DNA of 64,000 nucleotides from Spiro-02 sp034114085 (GCA_034114085.1 JAXEWB010000086.1:1-64000); one strand, 5' to 3'; shown: positions 1 to 8,577, numbered from the stretch's first letter. Translations and numbers: made by a program. The notes: a model not told the origin generated them from the sequence alone.

Positions 1-1
1 T

Positions 2-475
2 CTACAACTACGGATAGATGAACGTCTCGCCCATGGCCAGGTGTGCGCCGGATGGATTAAATTCTTGGGAGCCACTCATTTTATCGTCGCCAACGATGAA
101 GTCGCGAACGATGCTTTTCAGAAACAAGTCATGGGGCTTGGTATTCCGAACGATATAAAGAGCATCTTTACTACAGTCGAAAAAACTATTGGCATGCTGA
201 ACGATTCTCGTTCCAATCCTTTGAGAATCTTTATTGTAGTCAAGACGCCGGCGGACGCTCTGAAGATTGTAAGCAGTGTCAATGGCGTGACGGAAGTGAA
301 TATCGGAAATTTCGGTGGGGTGGTCCAGCAAGACGGCGCAACGAAAAAGCAGTTGTGCAAGGGTGTGACCATGGATGCGGGGAACGTTGCATTGGTGCAG
401 GAAATCCAGCGGAAGGTGAAGGAAGTCTATAACCAGAAAGCGCCGAATTTTAACAGGGTACAGCTTACAATATAA
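2..475 (+). CDS. PTS mannose/fructose/sorbose-family IIB component, 5' end cut by window
   Basis: Phosphocarrier subunit of a mannose-family PTS permease; it takes phosphate from IIA and passes it to the incoming sugar, acting at the inner membrane face. The reading frame is open to the window edge and the visible product begins with LQLRIDERLAHGQV. RIDxRLxHGQV is the IIB signature and its His (codon at 32-34) is the phosphorylated residue, so the gene starts just outside the window and only a few N-terminal residues are missing. A GTG at 41 would remove the active-site His and cannot be the start. About 157 residues are visible, matching the usual 155-165. IIC follows 13 bp downstream. The sugar specificity cannot be read from the sequence. 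Confidence 0.93.
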   Translation, partial: LQLRIDERLAHGQVCAGWIKFLGATHFIVANDEVANDAFQKQVMGLGIPNDIKSIFTTVEKTIGMLNDSRSNPLRIFIVVKTPADALKIVSSVNGVTEVNIGNFGGVVQQDGATKKQLCKGVTMDAGNVALVQEIQRKVKEVYNQKAPNFNRVQLTI

Positions 476-488
476 TGAGGAGGATACG

Positions 489-1286
489 ATGAACATGTTT
501 TTTACCGCATTGCTGGTATTTGTAGCGACTGCCTTGATCAAGGCTACCTACGGCCTGCTTGCAGTACCTTTGATTGACCGGCCGATATTCGCGGGGTTCC
601 TGATTGGCCTTCTGCTTGGGGATGTTACCAAGGGGATCCTGATTGGCGCCCAGTTGGAACTCATCTTCATGGGTGTCGTGGCTATTGGCGGCGGCGATGG
701 CGGGGCGGACTACCTTGGGGCGGCCGTAATCGCCACGGCCATAGGAATTACCCAGAACCTTCCTGTAGAGGCGGTTCTTCCTGTCGGAATCACGTTGGGA
801 TATGCCGGATATCTGTTTTCACCCCTCAGATACTTGGTCGGCGAGTTCTTCATCCCCATTACCGACAAGTATCTGAAAGCGGGAGAACTGCGCAAGTTCG
901 ACTGGACGGCCATCTGGGGCTTCATACTGGCGGGGGCGGCGCAATATGCGTTTGTTTTTGTCGCGGTACTTTTCGGTGGCGACGTCGTGACCATGATCAT
1001 GGAGAAGACACCTGTATTCATTCTTGAAGGAATCACGCTGTCCAGCGGAATCCTGCCTGGAATCGGTCTCGCGATGATTATTTCGATGCTCTGGAGCGCC
1101 AAGACTGCCATCTATTTCTTCGTCGGTTTCTTCCTCGTGAAATATCTGGGAGTTGATTTGGTGTTCCTGTTCGTCATAGCCTTGGCGATCGGTCTTTCCG
1201 AACTGTTCCTGAAACTAGAGCTTGGAGGAAAGGCGAACGCTGTCGCGGCACCAGTACAAAATGAAGAGGAGGCTTTCCTGTCATGA
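489..1286 (+). CDS. PTS mannose/sorbose-family IIC component
   Basis: Membrane channel subunit of the same PTS. The 265-residue protein is almost wholly hydrophobic, with the IIC-type stretch GLLLGDVTKGILIGAQLELI near residues 40-60 followed by a glycine-rich segment (VVAIGGGDGGAD). Length and composition match the AgaW/ManY/SorA family. A clear GAGGAGG ribosome site sits 6 bp before the ATG. It overlaps the IID gene by four bases (ATGA), so the two are translationally coupled, as expected for subunits of one complex. Substrate is unknown; amino sugars, mannose, sorbose and glycosaminoglycan disaccharides are all handled by this family. Confidence 0.93.
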   Translation: MNMFFTALLVFVATALIKATYGLLAVPLIDRPIFAGFLIGLLLGDVTKGILIGAQLELIFMGVVAIGGGDGGADYLGAAVIATAIGITQNLPVEAVLPVGITLGYAGYLFSPLRYLVGEFFIPITDKYLKAGELRKFDWTAIWGFILAGAAQYAFVFVAVLFGGDVVTMIMEKTPVFILEGITLSSGILPGIGLAMIISMLWSAKTAIYFFVGFFLVKYLGVDLVFLFVIALAIGLSELFLKLELGGKANAVAAPVQNEEEAFLS

Positions 1287-2128
1287 GTCAGTTTGGCATA
1301 AAATCACTCAAAGAAGGACTTTCCCCGGAAGAAAAGAAACAGCTCAGCCGAATGTACTGGCGCACGCTGGCCGAAGGTGTCAATTTCTGTTACAGCCGTT
1401 TCATGGGCAACGGTTTCGCTTTCTCCTTGATGCCGTTCATCCTCTGGCTGTATCCTGACCCGGAAGACAAGGAGCGCAAGGTTGCGGCGTTGTCGCGGCA
1501 CGCCAACTATTGGAACTGTGAAGCGACGATGCATGCTTTTGCCGTGGCGCTGATCGCCAGTATGGAAATGCAGGCGGCTAAGAACAAGGATTTTGACGTC
1601 GCGTCCATCGAAGCGGTAAAGATGAGCTTGGTCGGGCCGTTGTCAGCCATCGGCGACACAATTTTCTGGGTTACCTGGCGCGTCATCGTTACCGGTATCG
1701 CCTTGACCTTCAGCCTTGAAGGAAGCGTGGTCGGGCCAATCCTGTTCCTGTTGCTGTACAACATCCCCAAATGGATGACCCGCTATTACCTGACGTTCCT
1801 CGGGTATAAACTGGGCAAGGACTTCTTGGAATCCGCGGCCAAGAGCGGCGTGATACAGCATATTATCAAGGCGGCTTCAGTCATCGGCCTCGTCATGATC
1901 GGCGGCATGGTTTCCAGAATGATTCGCGTTCCGCTGAAGGTGACGTTCAAGATGAACGGCATCGAACAGCCTCTGATCAATTTGTTCGATGGTATCGTCA
2001 AGGGGTTCCTGTCGCTGGTGGTGATTTTCTTCATGGTCTGGTTGACGAAAAAGCGTGTCAAGCCGATTTATATCGTCTTCGGTTCCATGGCGGTCTGTAT
2101 CATCTTTAGGTTCTTCGGGATATTCTAG
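1283..2128 (+). CDS. PTS mannose/sorbose-family IID component
   Basis: Second membrane subunit of the PTS permease. The 281-residue protein begins with a soluble N-terminus and contains the IID-type sequence YWRTLAEGVNFCYSRFMGNG, the motif MPFILWLYPDPEDK, and VKMSLVGPLSAIGDTIFW near residues 112-130, all characteristic of ManZ/AgaD proteins. Hydrophobic segments follow to the C-terminus. It starts inside the stop codon of IIC (ATGA overlap). A hairpin follows it, separating it from the next gene, which may lower transcription of that gene. Confidence 0.93.
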   Translation: MSQFGIKSLKEGLSPEEKKQLSRMYWRTLAEGVNFCYSRFMGNGFAFSLMPFILWLYPDPEDKERKVAALSRHANYWNCEATMHAFAVALIASMEMQAAKNKDFDVASIEAVKMSLVGPLSAIGDTIFWVTWRVIVTGIALTFSLEGSVVGPILFLLLYNIPKWMTRYYLTFLGYKLGKDFLESAAKSGVIQHIIKAASVIGLVMIGGMVSRMIRVPLKVTFKMNGIEQPLINLFDGIVKGFLSLVVIFFMVWLTKKRVKPIYIVFGSMAVCIIFRFFGIF

Positions 2129-2157
2129 ACGGCGATATCTGGATATTCTTAAAAGGG

Positions 2158-2188
2158 AAGGGGGATATTCCGAAAGGGTATCTCCCTT
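2158..2188 (+). terminator. hairpin between IID and the M28-like gene
   Basis: AAGGGGGATA (2158-2167) pairs with TATCTCCCTT (2179-2188) at 9 of 10 positions around an 11-nt loop. Only a weak T-rich tail (TTGTC) follows, so a partial terminator or mRNA-stabilising stem is more likely than a full stop. Confidence 0.45.
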
Positions 2189-2215
2189 GTCATAGTCCGT
2201 CATGGGGGCTGAGGC

Positions 2216-3169
2216 ATGGATGAGATCTTCTTGTATTTCGGTATCGTTTTTGGCACTCGTTATACGCTAAAAAGTAAAAAACTGTTTCTTGCCATGCTGG
2301 ACCACCGGATGAAGCTGGCCGGATACAAGAAACCCGCCTACAATAAGGAATATGACGCGACGAAGCGACAGGCGCCCCAATACGTGGTGTACGGCAGCCT
2401 GAAGCAGGCCAAGACGATATTCGTGGCCCCGTTCGACACCTGCGCCAAAAGTTTCATCCCCCATTACGAATATCGTCCGCTCAACGAGGCGGAAAATACC
2501 CGTTGCGACAGGATCAATGGAATCATTGAACTCCTCCTGGTCCTTCTCTGCACCGGCCTTTGCGGTCTTCTGGTATGGCTTGCCGGGTTCGATATTTCCT
2601 TTACGAGCGTCAGGACCTTGTTCACTTTGTTGCCGATGCTAGTGTTCGGCATTCTCATCTATAAGATTACCCAGGGAATCCCCAACAGCCCGAATTTCAA
2701 CCGAAACAGCGCGGCGTTGACCCTGATGTACGCATTGGCGAACGATAGCGTAAATAAAAAGAACGCTGCGTTCGTATTTTGCAATGACGCTTGTGCATCA
2801 CCGGAGGGACTGGTGCGGTTCTATCAGGATTGTCCCCAATCCTGCCGTCACAAGATCGTGTTACTTGATTGCCTTGCCTGGGGCTCGGAACTTGTCCTGG
2901 CTCATAAAGCGGGGCGGCGCGAGAAAGAAGTTGAAGACCTCAGGTCCTGCAAGGGTGGCGCCGGACTACTCAATGTCTCGCTTGATACCGAAGCCACGGA
3001 ACGCAGCGTTCTTGCGCTTCTGGATGATAGCCTTCTGCTGTTCAGCGGAGAACGGGAAGGCGATGATTTCATCGTCAAAAATACCCGTAGCAAAAAAGAC
3101 GGAAAGCTCAATACGGAAAGACTGGAATCGCTCAGGGACTTGTTCCTGGAATATTTGGCCTGTAATTGA
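2216..3169 (+). CDS. membrane protein resembling an inactivated M28-family peptidase
   Basis: 317 residues, no family recognised outright. The order of elements follows an M28 aminopeptidase: an N-terminal helical region with GYKKPAYN, a strand region ending VAPFDT (residues about 60-75, where active enzymes have a His-x-Asp metal pair), then NFNRNSAALTLMYALAND (active enzymes: NDNASG...), FVFCNDACAS (active enzymes: a DAEE-type pair) and HKIVLLDCLAWG. Most metal ligands are replaced; only the Asp of FDT seems kept. Two transmembrane segments (about residues 103-122 and 130-147) are inserted between these blocks. A GGCTGAGG ribosome site precedes the ATG. It lies 87 bp after the PTS genes on the same strand, so a role in that system is plausible. 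The M28 link is my reading of motif order, not a search result. Confidence 0.55.
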   Translation: MDEIFLYFGIVFGTRYTLKSKKLFLAMLDHRMKLAGYKKPAYNKEYDATKRQAPQYVVYGSLKQAKTIFVAPFDTCAKSFIPHYEYRPLNEAENTRCDRINGIIELLLVLLCTGLCGLLVWLAGFDISFTSVRTLFTLLPMLVFGILIYKITQGIPNSPNFNRNSAALTLMYALANDSVNKKNAAFVFCNDACASPEGLVRFYQDCPQSCRHKIVLLDCLAWGSELVLAHKAGRREKEVEDLRSCKGGAGLLNVSLDTEATERSVLALLDDSLLLFSGEREGDDFIVKNTRSKKDGKLNTERLESLRDLFLEYLACN

Positions 3170-3409
3170 CGACGCTTGTGCCGCTTGATCCAGTCGTGTA
3201 CTGCTCATGCCGCTAATTTCTCCGACATCGCGCAGGTCATTGATGTTCCATTTAGACTGTCCGCAGTGATGAAAGTCGTTCAGGGCATGTGAAATAACAC
3301 GCCACGGTAAGGTTTCAAAACCCATTCTTCTGCACCATCGCCTATGTCTTATCCAACGGTATACTGTTTGTTGATGAAGTGAATGCCCAGAGACTCGCCG
3401 TCCAATAGT

Positions 3410-4267
3410 TTATAGGTTGTACAGCTCATATTTGGCCTGCCCGGGGATTTCCGCGACCATCTCGTTCATTTCCCTGATGTTCTTCTGGTAATCGTCGCTG
3501 TCATTCTTCAATATGGTCAGGAATAGGCTGTCGATGAGGAATATCTGAGGGCATTTGTTGTTCAATGAGAACACCTTCGTGAATACGGCATATTCCGGCA
3601 GCAACAAGGCATAGTCCGCCATGTCCCGTATGATGTTCTGATGGTTTCCCGTCATGGATACGATTTTGCATCCGTTTTCGTGCGCCATGCGGGCCGCTTT
3701 GACCGCTTGCGGAGTCTCGCCGCTTACGGAGACGATGAAGAGAAGATCGTCTTTGCCGAGGTTCCGGGCCGCCGACTGCGACAGGAAGCTGTCCTCCGTG
3801 CCTGTGGCGTTGATACCTATGGATACCAGCCTGTTGCGCATGATAAAGGCGATACAGGCGGAAGAACGTACCCCGAAACAGAATACCGTTTTAGCGGAAG
3901 CTATGGCCGATGCCGTGTTTTCAATCAGTTCCGGATTGTTCAGTTTTCCCGCTTCATCTATGGAGCTGGTATAGAGGGCCTTGATTTTCTCCATCATCAC
4001 ATATCCAGAATCGCTTTGGGAGATACTTCCCTCAAGGTTGAGAGCCGCGCTTTCCTGGATATCCAGTACCATTTCCTTGAACGATGAATACCCCAGTTTC
4101 TGTGAAAACCTGATGACCGTCGCCTGGGAGACGTTCATACATTCCGCAAGATGACTGGAAGTGAGAAGAGATGAATCGTACTGATTGTAGTTGATAAGGT
4201 ATTTTGCGATCAATTGTTCTTTATAGGTCAGTATTCCGTCAGCTTTTCTCAGTCTAATGGTGAACAT
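3410..4267 (-). CDS. RpiR/MurR-family transcriptional regulator (HTH + SIS)
   Basis: Sugar-phosphate-responsive regulator, probably of the PTS genes on either side. An N-terminal RpiR helix-turn-helix is visible (SHLAECMNVSQATVIRFSQK, about residues 40-60), then a SIS sugar-phosphate-binding domain with CFGVRSSACIAFIMRNRL and IVSVSGETPQAVKAARMA. I start it at the ATG at 4267, giving 285 residues: GGGAGAAGAG lies just upstream, whereas an ATG six codons earlier (4285) has no such site. It follows the IIA gene on the same strand and probably shares its promoter. Its 3' end faces the M28-like gene tail to tail across 240 bp with no other feature. Confidence 0.9.
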   Translation of the reverse strand: MFTIRLRKADGILTYKEQLIAKYLINYNQYDSSLLTSSHLAECMNVSQATVIRFSQKLGYSSFKEMVLDIQESAALNLEGSISQSDSGYVMMEKIKALYTSSIDEAGKLNNPELIENTASAIASAKTVFCFGVRSSACIAFIMRNRLVSIGINATGTEDSFLSQSAARNLGKDDLLFIVSVSGETPQAVKAARMAHENGCKIVSMTGNHQNIIRDMADYALLLPEYAVFTKVFSLNNKCPQIFLIDSLFLTILKNDSDDYQKNIREMNEMVAEIPGQAKYELYNL

Positions 4268-4372
4268 AATCAACTCTTCTCCCATGCAAGTGGCGGTGTG
4301 TTTCTTATAACATCATACCATATATATCAATCCCGTAAAACAAGTTCAAGAAAAACCTGCAAAACCGGCAGG

Positions 4373-4813
4373 TTAGAAGAAACTATCTTCCGCATCAGCT
4401 TCCGCCTGGCCTGCCTGCCCCAGCTGCACATCGTTCACGTATTTCATCTGCGCCTTGCACAGGTCCAGGCTTTCCCTGATGCTTTCCGCGTTGATTTCGT
4501 CTTCGCCAAGGGTTGCCACCGCCATGACCGCCGACAAATTGGGGTCGGAGATCAGATGGAACTTCTGGGTAAGAAGTTTCTCCATCATGATCTGGTTGAC
4601 GCTGCCGCCGATGAGGTCGGTGAACACGACTACCGTGTCTTCCGGTTGTACCGAATCAAAAAAATGGTCTATTTCAGCGCGGGGAGGTTCCTGTGTATCT
4701 TCATAGGCGCAGATGGTGACGAAATCTTCTCCCTCGCCGGTAAAGAACATCGTCGCCTTTCTCAGGCCCTCCGCCAGGATTGTATGAGTCGCTATCAGTA
4801 TCTTCTTGGACAT
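4373..4813 (-). CDS. PTS mannose-family IIA component
   Basis: Cytoplasmic phosphocarrier that takes phosphate from HPr on a His and hands it to IIB. The 146-residue protein begins MSKKILIATHTILAEGLRKA; the His of ATHT matches the phosphorylated His of the EIIA-Man fold (usually near residue 10). FTDLIGGSVNQIMM near residues 65-80 is the conserved DLxGGSP-type region. The start at 4813 is chosen because AAAGGAAT precedes it; longer forms would add an unlikely N-terminus. It is unusual that IIA is separated from IIB-IIC-IID, on the opposite strand together with the regulator. The last residues (QAGQAEADAEDSFF) form an acidic tail. Confidence 0.9.
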   Translation of the reverse strand: MSKKILIATHTILAEGLRKATMFFTGEGEDFVTICAYEDTQEPPRAEIDHFFDSVQPEDTVVVFTDLIGGSVNQIMMEKLLTQKFHLISDPNLSAVMAVATLGEDEINAESIRESLDLCKAQMKYVNDVQLGQAGQAEADAEDSFF

Positions 4814-4856
4814 GCTGTATATATTCCTTTTTTGAAAAGCATTGGATAATGGCATA

Positions 4857-4885
4857 AGTATATGGTCAATCTCATATGCTGTCAA
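4857..4885 (-). promoter_or_regulatory. sigma-70-type promoter for IIA-rpiR
   Basis: Reading the minus strand, TTGACA (4885-4880), a 17-bp spacer and TATACT (4862-4857) form a near-consensus promoter. Transcription would start near 4850, about 37 nt before the IIA start, leaving room for the AAAGGA ribosome site. Confidence 0.75.
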
Positions 4886-4988
4886 TTAAAATTATTCTAA
4901 TTATTCATGTATAATGAAACTGTAAATGTGAATATACAATATTATCGCAATATACTGAGCATTTTTATTCATTTTATTCATTTTCTTG

Positions 4989-5017
4989 TTGACACATCAT
5001 GTTTTTCAATCTATAAC
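4989..5017 (+). promoter_or_regulatory. sigma-70-type promoter directly at the adh start codon
   Basis: TTGACA (4989-4994), 17-bp spacer, TATAAC (5012-5017). Only six bases separate the -10 box from the ATG at 5024, so the expected transcript would begin at or next to the start codon. No ribosome site is present in that gap. Confidence 0.7.
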
Positions 5018-5023
5018 CATGCT

Positions 5024-6184
5024 ATGGAAAATTTTGCATTGTCTCAGGCGACGAGTATATATTTCGGAAAAGGTGGAGAAACTTCCGTTGGCGCAAAGAT
5101 CAGTGCCTACGCTGATTCCTGCCTGATCGTACATGACGGCGGCGATTATCTCAAGGATTTGCTGATCACGGTACAAGCCTCGTTGCGCGAAGCTGGCGTA
5201 CGGTTTTGTGAATTGAGCGGCGTCAAGCCCAATCCGCAGGTATCAAAGGCTAACGAAGGGGTGGAAATCTGCAAACGGGAGAATCTGGGCTTTGTTTTGG
5301 CTGTCGGCGGCGGGTCAGTCATGGATACCGCGAAATATATCGCCGGAGCCGTTGATTTCAACGGCGACCTCCTGGGTATCCGGTTCAATGATGTTCTTGT
5401 CCATCGGGTCTTGCCCCATGCCGCGATCGTAACCCTGTCGGGAACCAGCAGCGAATGTAGCAGAGCCATCATGATGATTGATGATCGCAAGGATCCCGCC
5501 GTGAAAGTCATGCTCAAGAATCCCGTTTTCTGCTTTGACTTCGCCATCGTCGATCCTGAGCTTACCTATTCCCTTCCTCCAAAGCAAATGGCCGCGGGTG
5601 CCATGGACAGCATTTCCCATGCGTTGGAAGTATATTTCGGCCAGATGGAGGAAGAGCCCCTCCTGGAGGGTTATACCGAGGGTGTCATCAGGACGATTCT
5701 TGCATTTGCGCCATTGGCCTTGAAAGAGCCTCGCAACTACAAGTATCGTTCTGTGCTGTCGATTGCGGCAATGATGGCTTACAGCGACAATCTCGCAAAT
5801 GGCGGCGTCAAGCAGGATTGGGGCTGCCACAATATAGAAAAACCGGTCACAACGGCATTCCATGGAACCCATGGCGTAATCCTGGGTATTCTGACGCCTT
5901 CCTATATGAGATATATGTACAAGAAGAATCCTCGGCCCTTTATAAACTTCTCAATCAGATGCCTCGGTGTCGATGGCAAGGGCAAGACTGATGGGACGAT
6001 TGTATATGAAGGGGCGGCGGCTCTTGAAGCATGGCTCGTGTCGATGGGGTTGCCCACGCATCTACGGGATATCGGACTGCGGGCCGACATGCTTTCAACG
6101 TGTGCGAAAGAGGGTGCTCCGGCGGGTATGGTCTATAAACTTCCTGAAGCCGAGATTATGGAAATATACAGATTGGCGGAATAA
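5024..6184 (+). CDS. iron-containing alcohol dehydrogenase (group III)
   Basis: NAD(P)H-dependent interconversion of an alcohol and an aldehyde in the cytoplasm; likely a butanol-dehydrogenase/YqhD-type reductase. The 386-residue product begins MENFALSQATSIYFGKGG. It has the dinucleotide-binding GGGSVMDTAKYI, and metal ligands in MDSISHALE (Asp and His), GCHNIE and FHGTHG (His residues). The frame is open upstream to 4907, but that extension is a hydrophobic, AT-rich stretch with no family similarity, and a promoter lies inside it, so the start is 5024. The next gene begins immediately after its stop codon, giving a two-gene operon. Divergent from IIA with about 200 bp between, so RpiR could also affect it. 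Confidence 0.9.
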   Translation: MENFALSQATSIYFGKGGETSVGAKISAYADSCLIVHDGGDYLKDLLITVQASLREAGVRFCELSGVKPNPQVSKANEGVEICKRENLGFVLAVGGGSVMDTAKYIAGAVDFNGDLLGIRFNDVLVHRVLPHAAIVTLSGTSSECSRAIMMIDDRKDPAVKVMLKNPVFCFDFAIVDPELTYSLPPKQMAAGAMDSISHALEVYFGQMEEEPLLEGYTEGVIRTILAFAPLALKEPRNYKYRSVLSIAAMMAYSDNLANGGVKQDWGCHNIEKPVTTAFHGTHGVILGILTPSYMRYMYKKNPRPFINFSIRCLGVDGKGKTDGTIVYEGAAALEAWLVSMGLPTHLRDIGLRADMLSTCAKEGAPAGMVYKLPEAEIMEIYRLAE

Positions 6185-6853
6185 ATGCAGTTGCGTCTGA
6201 ACGTTGAGAAATGGGCCGTATTCACGGGAGGGCTTTTCCTGTTCGCCCTGGGATGCTGCGGCATGACCAAGGCGAATCTGGGGCTTGCCCCCGTACCCAG
6301 CGTGTCATGGGTCGTTTCATATATCACTCATCTTTCCTATGGGACGGTACATCTTGGGCTCAATTGCTTTTTCATTCTTGTCCAGCTCGCGTTCTTGGGG
6401 TGGAGATTCGACAGGACGATGCTTCTTCAGATTCCCTTGAGCCTGTTGCTGAGTGTTTTTCTCGATCTTGTCATGCCGTTCATGGGGCTTCTTGATCCTC
6501 TGACTGCAAGTCTCGCCGGACGTGTGCTGGTATTTGCCCTTTCCGTCATCATCATGGGCATTGGTATCGGATTTCAGGCTATTCCCCGTGTCACGTTGCT
6601 TCCCGTTGACAACCTCGCTAGGATTGTGGCGGCCAGGATTCATTCGTCCTTGGGAACGGCCAAGATAATCATTGATTGCGGCAGCGTTGTTCTATCCACG
6701 GCCATTTCCTTGCTGTTTTTGGGGCGGCTCGAAGGTATCCAGATCGGTACGGCGATTTCCGCGCTTCTTACAGGCAATGTGGTACGGATGTTCATGAAGG
6801 CCGTCTCCCCATTGTTTGTACGGTTTCATGCCGACGGCGGTGCCAAAGAATAG
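6185..6853 (+). CDS. YczE/YyaS/YitT-family integral membrane protein
   Basis: 222-residue protein of unknown function with about five hydrophobic segments. It has the family pattern of an N-terminal GLFLFALGCCGMTKANLGLAP and, near residues 130-145, a conserved polar-aromatic loop (RVTLLPVDNLAR). Members of this family are widespread in gut anaerobes and have no established substrate. The ATG follows the adh stop with no gap (TAAATG), so it is translated by coupling from adh. Nothing in the sequence shows what it moves. Confidence 0.75.
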   Translation: MQLRLNVEKWAVFTGGLFLFALGCCGMTKANLGLAPVPSVSWVVSYITHLSYGTVHLGLNCFFILVQLAFLGWRFDRTMLLQIPLSLLLSVFLDLVMPFMGLLDPLTASLAGRVLVFALSVIIMGIGIGFQAIPRVTLLPVDNLARIVAARIHSSLGTAKIIIDCGSVVLSTAISLLFLGRLEGIQIGTAISALLTGNVVRMFMKAVSPLFVRFHADGGAKE

Positions 6854-6909
6854 CAATGCGCCGTAGGCTGGAGAGTCCGCGTGAATTGCGTTGAATTCAT
6901 TGGGAAGCA

Positions 6910-6939
6910 TTGTTGCGGGTACGGCTATTATAGTACAAT
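6910..6939 (+). promoter_or_regulatory. candidate promoter for rlmD
   Basis: TTGTTG (6910-6915), 18-bp spacer, TACAAT (6934-6939). The proposed ATG is at 6947, seven bases after the -10 box, with no ribosome site between them. The alternative -10 TATAGT (6929-6934) has poor spacing. Confidence 0.45.
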
Positions 6940-6946
6940 CCCATCC

Positions 6947-8212
6947 ATGCGAAACGATGCAATGAAGAAAGGCGCGGGATACTCGCGTTCCGAAAGGGGA
7001 GGCGCATGGTCCGAAAGATGTTCCGGGAAACGGGACGGCGGGCGTTCCGATTGGAAACGGCATGATTCCTGTCCGTTGGCTCGAGCCTGTGGCGGTTGCC
7101 AGCTCCAGGATTTAAGATATCAGGATCAGTTGCTCTGGAAACAGGACGCGGTTGAAGATGTCCTTGGTCATCTTGGCCCCGTGGCGCCGATCATCGGCAT
7201 GAAGAATCCCGTTCATTATCGCAACAAGGTGCAGGCCGTCTTTGGGCGTGACCGCGAGGGTCGCATTATCTCCGGCATCTATCAACCGGGGACGCACCGC
7301 ATTGTTCCTGTACGGGACTGCATGATTGAAGACGAGACCGCCGACCGGATTATCGGTACGGTACGCACCTTGATGAAGACCTTCCGAATCGATCCGTATG
7401 ACGAGGACTTCCAGACCGGTTGTATCCGTCATGTGCTGGTGAAACGAGGGTTCTCCAGCGGGCAGGTGATGGTGGTTCTTGTCGTAGGTACGCCCCAGAT
7501 ACCATCGAAAGCCGATTTCATCAATATTCTGCGTCAGCGTCATCCTGAAATCACGACGATTCTGTTGAACTTCAACGACCAGCATACCAGCATGGTTCTT
7601 GGCGATGAGCCGGAGAGAGTCCTGTACGGCCCAGGCTATATCGAGGACCGGTTGTGCGGTCTGACGTTCCGTATTTCCGCGAAGTCGTTCTACCAGGTCA
7701 ATCCCATCCAGACGAAGGCCCTGTACGAGATAGCCATGAGGATGGCTCGCCTCACAGGGAAGGAATCGGTGATAGACGCCTACTGCGGCACTGGGACGAT
7801 CGGTCTTGTAGCCGCCCGAAACGGGGCGGCACATGTACTGGGCGTGGAGCTGAACTCCGACGCCGTCCATGACGCGGTCGCCAATGCCCGGCGCAACGGT
7901 ATCGAGAACGCCGAGTTCGTCTGCGACGACGCCGGCAAATATCTGAAACGGCTCGCTGCGGAAAAACAGCATGTGGACGTAGTGTTCCTCGATCCTCCCC
8001 GGGCGGGTAGCGACGAGCAGTTCCTCGCCGCCCTGATTCGCCTCGCACCCGATACGGTGGTCTATATCTCCTGCAATCCGTTGACGCTGGAACGTGACCT
8101 GCGTTATCTGCTGAGGTTCGGGCCCTACGAGGTGAAGGGCATTCAGCCGGTGGATTTGTTTCCGCATACGGAGCATGTGGAGAGTGTCGTGTTGATGTCA
8201 CGCAATATGTAG
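6947..8212 (+). CDS. rlmD: 23S rRNA (uracil-5-)-methyltransferase, RlmD/RumA type
   Basis: SAM-dependent methylation of a uridine in 23S rRNA. A 4Fe-4S cluster site is formed by CPLARACGGC (three Cys in the CxnCxxC spacing) plus a later Cys in VRDCMIED. Further on are SFYQVN, the SAM motif DAYCGTGTIGL, LDPPRAG, the nucleophile loop YISCNP and the base-bearing PHTEHVES at the C-terminus. All catalytic elements look intact. I start at the ATG at 6947 (421 residues); a GTG at 6881 also keeps the frame open but would lie upstream of the likely promoter, and an ATG at 6962 is a third option. The N-terminal 30 residues are basic and low in complexity. RlmD and RlmCD cannot be separated without a tree. 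Confidence 0.88.
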   Translation: MRNDAMKKGAGYSRSERGGAWSERCSGKRDGGRSDWKRHDSCPLARACGGCQLQDLRYQDQLLWKQDAVEDVLGHLGPVAPIIGMKNPVHYRNKVQAVFGRDREGRIISGIYQPGTHRIVPVRDCMIEDETADRIIGTVRTLMKTFRIDPYDEDFQTGCIRHVLVKRGFSSGQVMVVLVVGTPQIPSKADFINILRQRHPEITTILLNFNDQHTSMVLGDEPERVLYGPGYIEDRLCGLTFRISAKSFYQVNPIQTKALYEIAMRMARLTGKESVIDAYCGTGTIGLVAARNGAAHVLGVELNSDAVHDAVANARRNGIENAEFVCDDAGKYLKRLAAEKQHVDVVFLDPPRAGSDEQFLAALIRLAPDTVVYISCNPLTLERDLRYLLRFGPYEVKGIQPVDLFPHTEHVESVVLMSRNM

Positions 8213-8577
8213 TATTGTACGGGCATACTATCCTATATGGTGTGATTGTCGGTGCGAAAAGGCACATAAATAGACTACTGTACATATGCGCATTATCGGT
8301 GTGTAATTAGCCTGAAATAGGGGGCTATACAAAATCAAGAGGGATGAGGGATTCAGTATCCAGAGCAATATCGCGGAAGATGCGACAGACATATTGAAAT
8401 AGAAAGGCCCGAAAATCGCCGATTTTGCCCAAATTCCTCAAGCAGGGGTGTCTATTGCACCGCAGATATTTGTACTATCCGACAGATGGCCTATGTTGTC
8501 CCGCAGATACAGAAAAAAGCTGCCGTATAATACAAAAAAAGCCCTGATTGCTCTGAGCCTGTAATTGGTTTTTGTTT
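8213..8577. other. intergenic, no gene seen
   Basis: 365 bases after rlmD hold no convincing gene. The only structure is a short palindrome, AAAATCGCCGATTTT (about 8413-8427), with too small a loop for a terminator. This is the left margin of the island. Confidence 0.5.

Noticed and set aside
4907..5023. N-terminal extension of the alcohol dehydrogenase
   Set aside because: The 39 extra residues are AT-driven and hydrophobic, and a consensus promoter lies within them.
7112..8176. A 354-codon minus-strand frame opposite rlmD
   Set aside because: It is the mirror of a clearly coding gene, has no family motifs and no ribosome site.
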